From Candidatus Sumerlaeota bacterium (GTDB lineage Bacteria; Sumerlaeota; Sumerlaeia; SLMS01; JAHLLQ01), in the NCBI GenBank assembly GCA_030156535.1, contig JASGMJ010000004.1, forward strand, positions 62,001 through 126,000: a DNA stretch of 64,000 nt, read 5' to 3'. Below are positions 1 through 7,434 of the stretch, piece after piece; the first letter of the stretch is position 1, and every line of letters begins with the position of its first letter. The notes beneath the pieces are model-generated. The model did no database searches. It worked only from the letters and a program-made list of their open reading frames with translations, and had not been told where the DNA came from. Position numbers and translations under genes: made by a program.

Positions 1-915
1 CGTTGTTGTCGTGCCAGCCTGCCCCGCCTCATCCGGAGTCTCCGGAGCGCCGGGCCACTTGACGCCCGCGTACAGGCTCTCGCCCGTGTTGTTGCCACCC
101 AGAACTGTTTGGTCAAGGTACTCGCTGTAGAGTTGAAGCTGCTCTGCAAAGACCACCCACTTGGACCATGATTGCAGGTCCGACCCGGGAACGTAGTTGG
201 CAAGTTCGCCATTGTTGGCTTCGTCGATGATTTCCGCGCGCCGTGCCTCATCGTAGTCACGCGCTTCATCGCGAAGGAGACGGCGACGCACGACGATCTC
301 GCGGCCGTCCCAAGTCAGCTTACGCTCATAGCGGAAATCGTAGAGTTGCTCGATACCGTCGGGATTGATCGTTTCCGCACCGCCACCCGTCGAAGTCGAG
401 GCGAACGGATCGCCTCCGTCAAAAGGCGTTGAACTGGCACCACCTGTTCCGCCGAAAGGATCGGCGGGAGCAGCGTCGCCGCCGCCACCAAACGGGTCTG
501 CCGTGGTGGTTGGGTCTCCAAACGGATCCGCAGGAGCAGCTGGATCGCCAAAAGGATCGGCCGGTGCCGTGCCAGCAAAGGGATCCGCAGGAGCACCAGA
601 AGCAAACGGATCAGCGGGCGCGGCACTGGCAAAGGGATCAGCAGGGGCGGCATCCGCAAAAGGATCAGCAGGCGCCTCAGATGCAAACGGGTCGGCAGGC
701 GCAGCACTGCTGGCAAACGGATCAGCAGGCGCAGCCGACGCAAACGGGTCGGCGGGAGCGGCGCTGGCGAAAGGATCAGTAGGCGCGGCATCCGCAAAAG
801 GATCAACAGGGGCACCGGGCGTGGCAAACGGGTCCTGTCCATAGGCCGTGGTGCCAAGCAGCAAAAGCGCTCCGGCAACGGTGAGGGAAGATTTTCCAAA
901 CAGACTGCGAGGCAT
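1..915 (-). CDS. Secreted DPF-repeat protein, 3' end beyond window
   Basis: I do not recognise a family. On the minus strand the frame is open from 915 to the window edge (305 codons, no stop), so the gene is incomplete at its C-terminus. The ATG at 915 has GGAG 9 nt upstream; an in-frame ATG at 924 abuts the GGAG and is less likely. Residues 1-27 form a signal peptide with a likely AYG-Q cleavage site. Then 15 DPF tripeptides follow, about 9-10 residues apart (ADPFASAAP-like units, becoming Gly-rich at the end), over about 140 residues. The final 120 residues lose the repeat and are charged and ordinary (YERKLTWDGREIVVRRR, then YVPGSDLQSWSKWV). Seen: export signal, low-complexity linker, globular-looking C-terminal part. 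Inferred: a surface or periplasmic protein with a spacer or protein-binding stalk. Confidence 0.8.
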   Translation of the reverse strand, partial: MPRSLFGKSSLTVAGALLLLGTTAYGQDPFATPGAPVDPFADAAPTDPFASAAPADPFASAAPADPFASSAAPADPFASEAPADPFADAAPADPFASAAPADPFASGAPADPFAGTAPADPFGDPAAPADPFGDPTTTADPFGGGGDAAPADPFGGTGGASSTPFDGGDPFASTSTGGGAETINPDGIEQLYDFRYERKLTWDGREIVVRRRLLRDEARDYDEARRAEIIDEANNGELANYVPGSDLQSWSKWVVFAEQLQLYSEYLDQTVLGGNNTGESLYAGVKWPGAPETPDEAGQAGTTTT

Positions 916-1142
916 ACGCGGCATCTCCGTCGTTTCTGCCCAAATGTTCCGCCCGCCGCCGACGGTACGGCAAGGAAAAACCGGTCCCCGTGGAAGCTGC
1001 GAAGAGTGTTTTTGCTGCCGATAGGGCGTGTCGCCCCAGTGATCGGGGGGAAGAGGAAACTCTCGCTTGCCACCTGCGCGCCGCGCCGCCAAAGGATTCG
1101 GCCCTATTTGACCTTCAGAACGACGCCGACAAGGACTCCGGC

Positions 1143-2579
1143 ATGGCCGCCCCGGATCGCATTCAAAAGCTTAGCATTCTGATCCCCGTCTACAACGAAA
1201 TCCGTACCCTCGAACGCCTGTTGACGAGTGTGCTGGAGGCTCCCCTGCCATGCGACAGGGAGTTGGTGATCGTCGACGACTGCTCCAAGGACGGCAGCCG
1301 CGAGTTCCTCAAGGAATTCGCCAAACTCCACGACTGCGTTCGCTTCATCCCCCACAAGCAGAATGGCGGCAAGGGAGCTGCCATCCGCACTGCCATCCGG
1401 CACATGACCGGGGATTGGGCCATTATTCAGGATGCGGACCTTGAGTACGATCCGCGCGACTACGAACGCCTGCTCATTCCCGTGCAGGAAGGAGTCGCCG
1501 ACGCCGTTTTTGGCTCGCGTTTCCTGTCAGGCCGCTACCGCCGCGCAATGTTCTTCTGGCACACCATGGCCAATAAGACCCTCACGCTCGTCAGCAACAT
1601 GCTCAATGACCTGAACCTGACGGACATGGAGACGTGCTATAAGCTGGTACGGGCAGACATCCTGAAGAATCTCGTAATCCGCTCCAAGGGATTCGATCTC
1701 GAACCCGAACTGACGGCCAAGCTGGCGCGCTGGGGAGCACGGATTTACGAAGTGCCGATCTCCTATCGTGGCCGCACCTATGCAGAAGGGAAGAAGATCG
1801 GCCCGAAAGACGCTCTCATGGCGTTTTCCGCAATGCTGAAGTACCGGTTCTTCGATGTTCAATACTGCCGGCACGACGGCTTCGTGATCCTTCAATCCCT
1901 GCGACGTGCCCGCAAATTCAACCGATGGCTGTTCGGGCAGTTCGAGCGTTTCCTGGGAGACGAAATTCTGGAAGCAGGCTGTGGAATCGGCAACCTTTCC
2001 GAGCTGATGCTCAACCGTAAACGTCTTGTTTGTATTGACTTGGACGATTTTTACGTGGATCGGCTTGGACAAGCATATGGTTACCTTTCTAATTTCAGTG
2101 TCCAACGGGCAGATCTAACCTCGCCAGCCGACCTCCAGAAAGCCATTGCCAGCAACCCCGTCGATTCCGTGATCTGCCTCAACGTGCTGGAACACATCGA
2201 TTCCGACCGGGAAGTTCTCAATCACCTGTACGACGTCTTGAAGCCTGGTGGCCGGGCCGTCGTACTCGTTCCGCACGATCCCTCGCTCTTTTGTGGAATT
2301 GACGAAACGCTTGGCCATTTCCGCCGGTACACGCGCAAGGAACTCTCTGCCAAGATGGAAGAAGCAGGCTTCAAGATTGTGAAGTGCTGGGGCTTTAATC
2401 GATTCGGTGCTCTCGGGTGGCGGATTTCCGGCAAGTTCCTGGGAAAGAAGACGATCTCACCCATGCAGATGAGCATCTTCGAGTGCCTGATGCCCCTCGT
2501 CAGGCTTCTCGAAAAGTTCCCATTTCATTCGCACAACAGCGTTATTGCCGTGGGCGAGAAGCCAAAGACCACCGAGTAA
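1143..2579 (+). CDS. Bifunctional glycosyltransferase 2 / class I SAM methyltransferase
   Basis: This 478-aa protein fuses two enzymes. Residues 9-240 are a GT-A family 2 transferase of the dolichyl/polyprenyl-phosphate type (ILIPVYNE, VIVDDCSKDGS, NGGKGAAI, metal-binding QDADLEYDP, FGSRFLSG). Residues 270-400 are a Rossmann methyltransferase (SAM loop EILEAGCGIGN at 275-285, acidic IDLDD after strand 2, CLNVLEHI). The frame is open upstream to 990, but ATG 1143 is preferred because AAGGA lies 7 nt before it and the GT domain begins right after. It probably loads a sugar on a polyprenyl phosphate or glycan and methylates the product or a partner; the substrate cannot be read from sequence. 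It lies 18 nt before hisH on the same strand, a chance neighbour in function. Confidence 0.88.
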   Translation: MAAPDRIQKLSILIPVYNEIRTLERLLTSVLEAPLPCDRELVIVDDCSKDGSREFLKEFAKLHDCVRFIPHKQNGGKGAAIRTAIRHMTGDWAIIQDADLEYDPRDYERLLIPVQEGVADAVFGSRFLSGRYRRAMFFWHTMANKTLTLVSNMLNDLNLTDMETCYKLVRADILKNLVIRSKGFDLEPELTAKLARWGARIYEVPISYRGRTYAEGKKIGPKDALMAFSAMLKYRFFDVQYCRHDGFVILQSLRRARKFNRWLFGQFERFLGDEILEAGCGIGNLSELMLNRKRLVCIDLDDFYVDRLGQAYGYLSNFSVQRADLTSPADLQKAIASNPVDSVICLNVLEHIDSDREVLNHLYDVLKPGGRAVVLVPHDPSLFCGIDETLGHFRRYTRKELSAKMEEAGFKIVKCWGFNRFGALGWRISGKFLGKKTISPMQMSIFECLMPLVRLLEKFPFHSHNSVIAVGEKPKTTE

Positions 2580-2597
2580 GCTGCGGGAGACAAGCCC

Positions 2598-3248
2598 ATG
2601 ACACCTTCAAACACCCTGATCGCTGTTGCTGATTATGGGATGGGCAACCTTCATAGCGTGCGCAAGGCGCTGGAATCGCTCGGTGCCACTGTGTCCGTGA
2701 CAGACGATCCGGCTGCCCTTGAATCAGCTCCCGGCTTTATTCTCCCCGGTGTGGGTGCCTTTGGCGACGCCATGGAGGGCTTGCGAACGCGCGGCATTCT
2801 GGAAGTCGCACGCAGCCGTGCAGCGGAGGCCGCAGAAGGGGGGCGCCCCTTTCTTGGCATTTGCCTGGGGATGCAGGTGCTGGTGGACGAGGGCGAAGAG
2901 GACCCCGGCGTTCGCGGTCTCGGGGTCATCGCAGGGACTTGCCCGCGCCTCGTGCGCAGCACCGTCAAGATCCCGCACATGGGCTGGAATTCCCTGACAT
3001 TTCGCCAGTCCTCCAATCCATTGTTCAAGGGACTGGGCGACTCGCCGAGCGTTTACTTCGTCCACAGTTACGAGGTGAAGCCCAACGACCCGGGCGATGT
3101 TGCTGCTGTCGCGGACTACGAAGGCGAGATCGTTGCGTCGCTTCGGCGCGCCAACCTGTTCGCCACGCAGTTCCACCCGGAAAAGAGCCAGAAAGTCGGC
3201 CTCGGGATTCTTGCGAATTTCATCTCGCTGGTTCGTCAATCGGCCTGA
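2598..3248 (+). CDS. hisH: Imidazole glycerol phosphate synthase glutaminase subunit HisH
   Basis: HisH is the glutamine amidotransferase half of IGP synthase. It releases ammonia from glutamine and channels it to HisF to make IGP and AICAR in histidine synthesis, in the cytoplasm. The 216-aa length is normal. The class I amidotransferase triad is visible: nucleophile Cys89 in GICLGMQ, and His193/Glu195 in FHPEKS. The oxyanion strand LPGVGAFGDAM at 49-60 and the N-terminal ADYGMGNLHSV are family hallmarks. Start ATG 2598 follows GGGAG. No hisF or other his gene lies in the window, so the histidine genes are scattered here. It converges on the serine hydrolase gene with a 4-nt gap. Confidence 0.96.
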   Translation: MTPSNTLIAVADYGMGNLHSVRKALESLGATVSVTDDPAALESAPGFILPGVGAFGDAMEGLRTRGILEVARSRAAEAAEGGRPFLGICLGMQVLVDEGEEDPGVRGLGVIAGTCPRLVRSTVKIPHMGWNSLTFRQSSNPLFKGLGDSPSVYFVHSYEVKPNDPGDVAAVADYEGEIVASLRRANLFATQFHPEKSQKVGLGILANFISLVRQSA

Positions 3249-3252
3249 TTGT

Positions 3253-4608
3253 TCAGGGAATCAGGCGCTCGAAATACCGGCCACCGTAAAGGCACCCGGC
3301 AGGCTGGGTGCCGTCTGGCAAGAATTCAATGACTTCAACGGCGCGGGCGCGGGCAAGCGCATCGAGTAGCACGCGGTCTTCCCGCCGGCTTCTGGGTGCA
3401 AAGCGTGTTTCGTCGATTCGTGCCAGCGGAATCGCCTCCCCGCCTTCCGTGCAAATTGTCAGAGTGCCTTCGCTGTCGGGGACAAAAACAAGGAGATCCT
3501 CCGTGCCCGGTTGCCGGTAAGTGCCCGCAAGATCGCGTGAATCGAGCGCCGGCGGACGGGGGGGATTGAAGTCCGTTCGCGGCAGGCCGAGCCGACGGAA
3601 CAGGGCTCGCCAGACTTCATCAAAAAGCGGGGGGAGGTAGCGCACGTCCGTCAGGATAACGACGGCGGTCCGCTGCTGGGGGAAAAGCACGAGTTCTCCC
3701 CCGGCTCCGGGAGCAGAACCGGCCTGACGCAGCCAGAGCAGGCGTCCCTGCTCGTCGAAGCCCGGCGTGAAACACAACAGGCCTGCTGCGCCTCCTGCTT
3801 CGTCCGTCCAACGGATCAGCAGGCCGGTTGCCAGCTTTTCCATGTCGGAGCGTGTGGCGCACAACCCACCAGAGCCCCTGCCCAGTCCGGGCAAATCTCG
3901 GGAACAAAAGCGCACACCCTCAAGCCCATGCGGCGCAAGAACCCTCGTTTCAACGAGATCCTCGAAGGATATTCCGCTGGCTTGCTCGGCCGCATCCGCC
4001 AGCAGGTCGTACCCCGCGTTCCAGTAGAGATAACGGAGCCCCGGAGGTGTGCGAGCAACGAGGGCACCTTCCTCCACTGCGAGTCCGGAAGTGTGTTCGA
4101 GAAGATGGCGGATCGTTGGCGTCGGCGATCCGGGAAGAACAACGCCACGCAGACCCGGAAGATAGACGGAGGCAGGGGCATCCATTTCCATGACCCCTTC
4201 TCGCACGAGCGATTCAATGACGAGCGCCGTGAATATCTTGCTGATTGAAGCCAGATGGTACTCTTGTTCGGCGCCGTCTCCATTGGCATCTGCTGGAAGA
4301 TCGATGCGAAGGGGCAAGGCTCCCGGAGCAAGTACGGCGACGGACAGACGGGAATCTCCGGCGCGCTGACGCACCCGTTCCAGGTCTGTTCCCAAGCGGC
4401 TTGCAGTTCGGGCATCCCAGACGATGGGGGCGCTGCCATGGGAAGAGGAGACACAGGACATCAAGAGAAGGGGAAAAAGAGCCAGAAGCAGCGCTCCCCC
4501 GAGTCTCGACTCAAGACAGAGGGGAGGCCGTTTGAGCTTGCCGGTTTGCCATGCCCCACGAAAAAGATGTGGGCACAGGCGATAGCGGATGGCTGGCCAA
4601 ACGATCAC
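3253..4608 (-). CDS. Serine hydrolase lipoprotein, beta-lactamase (class C/S12) family
   Basis: A 451-aa protein of the S12 beta-lactamase/DD-peptidase/esterase fold. The catalytic SxxK is S121-I-S-K124, the Y-x-N tyrosine motif is Y195-W-N197, and the family signature LLEHTSGL lies at 169-176. A hydrophobic stretch ending LLLMSC (Cys52) is a lipobox, so the mature enzyme should be anchored facing the periplasm. The 30 residues before the signal peptide are unusually long, so the true start may be an internal codon. Members act as carboxylesterases, D-amino-acid peptidases or penicillin-binding enzymes; the sequence does not decide among these. A clear KTG third motif is not visible. It stands alone, convergent with hisH. 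Confidence 0.85.
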   Translation of the reverse strand: MIVWPAIRYRLCPHLFRGAWQTGKLKRPPLCLESRLGGALLLALFPLLLMSCVSSSHGSAPIVWDARTASRLGTDLERVRQRAGDSRLSVAVLAPGALPLRIDLPADANGDGAEQEYHLASISKIFTALVIESLVREGVMEMDAPASVYLPGLRGVVLPGSPTPTIRHLLEHTSGLAVEEGALVARTPPGLRYLYWNAGYDLLADAAEQASGISFEDLVETRVLAPHGLEGVRFCSRDLPGLGRGSGGLCATRSDMEKLATGLLIRWTDEAGGAAGLLCFTPGFDEQGRLLWLRQAGSAPGAGGELVLFPQQRTAVVILTDVRYLPPLFDEVWRALFRRLGLPRTDFNPPRPPALDSRDLAGTYRQPGTEDLLVFVPDSEGTLTICTEGGEAIPLARIDETRFAPRSRREDRVLLDALARARAVEVIEFLPDGTQPAGCLYGGRYFERLIP

Positions 4609-4848
4609 GAGACTGGATTCCGGGATGGGATTCGGCGGGATCGCCGGCCAGAAGGCATTGAAGGCTTGACCCTGTTGGACTTCGGGCGCTTTCTCAATCC
4701 ATAGCGTCTTGGAATGCGCCGGGCGGCTGTACCTTGAGCGAAGGACCAGTCGGCTTGCCGATGCGACTCATACCATACGGGGAGCTGGATCTCCAACGTG
4801 CCCGCCCCATCTCTCACCCCCCTGTCGTTGGCAGGCTCGACAACTCCC

Positions 4849-6549
4849 ATGGGTTTTGTCGGCTCTATCATTCTGGGCGCAATTGCCATCGCCGCGCTAG
4901 TTCTGGCCGTCGTTGTCTACGTTCGCGACTCCCGAAAGAGAAGAGAGGTGGCCGAAGCTCTTGAGTCCTTCACGGAGCCGGGCATACCCGATACAACCTC
5001 CGCTCCCCCCCACTCTGCAACGCTTGATGCCGATGACGAGACCCTTCCAATAGCCGCACCGTCCATTGCGGGAAAGCAACCTGACGCTCCCGAGGTGCCT
5101 TCGCGCGACGAAGCATTGGAAGCCGAGAGAAACGGCGACTACCTGAAGGCAGCGAGCCTGCACCATGTGCGCTGCGACTTTGTAGCCGAGCGCCGTGCAC
5201 TCAGAAATACGCTGGAATACCGCCGCCTTGCGGAACTGGAGTTCGCTCTCGGCAATCCACACCGCGCCGCCCTTGCGCTGCGCAATGCCTTGGAGCAGGA
5301 CCTCACCGCCGAGGACGTACGATTGGAACTCGTGCAGTGCCTTCTCGACGAGGGGAATATCGCCGAAGCCCGCAAGATGATCGACTCGCTGCGAGACCCC
5401 AACGCCTCCACACAATTCAAGGCGAGTCCCCAATTTCTGGGCAACGCGGCCAGAAGTTTTCAGGCCGTCGGCGAATTCCAAATGGCAACAGAGCTCTGCA
5501 ACGCGGCGTTCTCCGCAAGCAACTCTGTTGGCGATGTCTCCACACGTTGCATCTATCTGAACAAGATGGCTGTTCTCGGCCGCACAGCTCCGTCGCGAGC
5601 CACGGATGAAATCAGTCAGCGTTTCATGCCAGCCGTCTTCGACGCCGACGACGACACGCGCACCCCCTTCCTTGGGGGTACCAGCACGGCAGCGGCAGCC
5701 GGAAACGAAAGCATCAACGCGCTGCTTTCGCCCTACGAAGTCATTGTCGGGCATGTGGCGCTTGGAGGCTATCACAACGAAACCCCCGTTTCGGTTCGCT
5801 CGATCGCCTCAACCGCCTCGCGCCTGGAGTTGGCACGGCTGATCGGCGAGCGCCCAACCTCCGTGGTTTTTGAGGGAGTGGACAAATTGCTCGACTGCCC
5901 GGTTGCCATCCGCCTCTCGCGCATTTCCACCGAGGGAAACGACATGGCGTTGGTTCGGGACCGAATCCGTGCCATCGCTGCGCTGAACCATCCGAACTTG
6001 AGTAAGATCACGTTCGCCGACCGCTTTGGGCCTGTCGTGCGAATCGTTTCGGAGTATCACGGCGGCGGAACTCTCGTGGGGTTGCTCGACCGCCTGGGGC
6101 AACTTGGCCTGCCGCTGGCGCTTCGCTTGCTGCTGCAAATCTCCGCGGGTCTTCATGCAGCGCACAAGCACGGGATTCTGCACGGCGACCTGCGGATCGA
6201 GAACATCATGGTCGGGCACGACAATCTGATCAAGATGATCGACTTTGCCCTGCGCCCCTGGCCAGTCCATCGCGTTCGTGCCGACGATTCCACTCATCCG
6301 GGGCATCCGGGCCGGGGCATCCCTCCCGCAGAAATCCAATCCGACATCATCCAGTTCGCCGACATCATCGAGACGATTGCCAAAAAAGTCACCATTGCCA
6401 ATCTTCCCAAGACCCTGCCGGGCTGGGACCCCATGGACGAATTCCGCGAAGTCATCGAGCGGGCGCGCAACGGCGGATTCTCCTCCGTTTCGCCCATTCA
6501 CCGCATCCTGCTGGAGATCCTCGACAAGTGCCTGCCGTCACCACGGTAG
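4849..6549 (+). CDS. Membrane-anchored TPR protein with C-terminal pseudokinase domain
   Basis: A 566-aa protein. The N-terminus is a single membrane helix (GSIILGAIAIAALVLAVVV) followed by basic residues, then an acidic linker, then helical TPR-like repeats (about 100-260; ALEAERNGDYLKAASLH, AELEFALGNPHRAALALRNAL). The C-terminal half is a protein-kinase fold: VAIR instead of VAIK, HGDLRIEN in place of HRDLKPEN, and IDFALR in place of DFG. Three core positions are altered (Lys to Arg in the ATP-binding site, Lys to Arg in the loop, Gly lost from DFG), and no Gly-rich loop is evident. It is therefore probably a signalling scaffold or pseudokinase. A GTG at 4798 is an alternative start adding 17 residues; ATG 4849 puts the membrane helix at the N-terminus. 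Confidence 0.82.
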   Translation: MGFVGSIILGAIAIAALVLAVVVYVRDSRKRREVAEALESFTEPGIPDTTSAPPHSATLDADDETLPIAAPSIAGKQPDAPEVPSRDEALEAERNGDYLKAASLHHVRCDFVAERRALRNTLEYRRLAELEFALGNPHRAALALRNALEQDLTAEDVRLELVQCLLDEGNIAEARKMIDSLRDPNASTQFKASPQFLGNAARSFQAVGEFQMATELCNAAFSASNSVGDVSTRCIYLNKMAVLGRTAPSRATDEISQRFMPAVFDADDDTRTPFLGGTSTAAAAGNESINALLSPYEVIVGHVALGGYHNETPVSVRSIASTASRLELARLIGERPTSVVFEGVDKLLDCPVAIRLSRISTEGNDMALVRDRIRAIAALNHPNLSKITFADRFGPVVRIVSEYHGGGTLVGLLDRLGQLGLPLALRLLLQISAGLHAAHKHGILHGDLRIENIMVGHDNLIKMIDFALRPWPVHRVRADDSTHPGHPGRGIPPAEIQSDIIQFADIIETIAKKVTIANLPKTLPGWDPMDEFREVIERARNGGFSSVSPIHRILLEILDKCLPSPR

Positions 6550-6672
6550 GAAAGCCCGGGGGGACGTTGAGAACGTCCTCAGGCAGACTTCGCCCTTGCC
6601 TCCTTTACCCCAATCCGATTTCCTGAAATCGGTGTGTTGAATGGAGCGCCTGTAACTTGGGCGGAGGGAGTC

Positions 6673-7383
6673 GTGTTCCGGGGACTCACGCGATCGGAAC
6701 AGTATATCGGTTTTCTCCTGATCGGGTTCATCAGCGGGCTGGTGACGCTGCGAAGCTGCCGTCCGGACTCGCATCAGGACGTTCTGCTCAGCGGCCCGGT
6801 CGAGTATCACGAGCGCGGACAACTCGTCGCGAACAAGCCGGCTCCCGAGACCCTGCTGGAAGGTCTGGTGGACGGCAAGGTGGAGATCAATCTGGCCGGC
6901 GCGGAGTTGCTGGAAACCCTTCCCGGCATTGGCCCCTCGAAAGCAGGCGCGATTGTTCAGTATCGGGAGCAGCACGGCCCTTTCGCCACCGTGCACGAAC
7001 TCGACAACGTGCCCGGCATCGGCGAGAAAACGCTCGAATCCCTGCTGCCTCTCATCTGCCTCACGGCGCCTGCCGCTGCGCCTTCTTCCGGCCAGCCCCT
7101 GCCGGAGACCACGCCTTCGCCCGCGCTTCTGGGCATGGCGTCTCCCCCGCCTTCCGCCGTCCCCGTCGTGGAGCCCCCCGCTGCCCCCGCCGTCATCAAT
7201 CTCAACACGGCAAGTGCTGAGGAACTGGCAACGCTCGATGGCATCGGTGAGGTTCTTGCCACGCGGATCCTTCAGGATCGCCTGCAAAATGGCCGGTTCC
7301 GGAACGTTGACGAACTCGCCCGTGTAAAAGGCATCGGCCCGAAGCTTCTCGAGCGAAATAGGCATCGACTCACGGTTCGTTAG
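6673..7383 (+). CDS. ComEA-like protein with two helix-hairpin-helix modules
   Basis: About 236 aa. A single N-terminal membrane helix (YIGFLLIGFISGLVTL) is followed by two copies of a DNA-binding helix-hairpin-helix double motif: one at about 65-125 (INLAGAELLETLPGIGPSKA then VPGIGEKTLE) and one in the last 65 residues (INLNTASAEELATLDGIGE then VKGIGPKLLE). A Pro/Ala-rich linker separates them. ComEA proteins bind incoming DNA at the periplasmic face during natural transformation; most carry a single pair. GTG 6673 has GGAGGG just upstream; GTG 6634 would add 13 residues with no visible ribosome site. No other competence gene is nearby, so a role in DNA uptake is inference from the fold. Confidence 0.82.
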   Translation: MFRGLTRSEQYIGFLLIGFISGLVTLRSCRPDSHQDVLLSGPVEYHERGQLVANKPAPETLLEGLVDGKVEINLAGAELLETLPGIGPSKAGAIVQYREQHGPFATVHELDNVPGIGEKTLESLLPLICLTAPAAAPSSGQPLPETTPSPALLGMASPPPSAVPVVEPPAAPAVINLNTASAEELATLDGIGEVLATRILQDRLQNGRFRNVDELARVKGIGPKLLERNRHRLTVR

Positions 7384-7434
7384 CCTTCAACGTTCAGTGC
7401 CTTGGGGACGATTCCACCTTTGACGCAGAAGCGA

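Noticed and set aside
365..844. Plus-strand open frames of Gly-Ser-Ala repeats over the DPF region
   Set aside because: They are shadows of the minus-strand DPF gene, which has a signal peptide, an RBS and a non-repetitive continuation.
6562..6578. GGACGTT-GAG-AACGTCC hairpin after the pseudokinase gene as a terminator
   Set aside because: A 7-bp stem with no T-tract on either strand; support is too weak.
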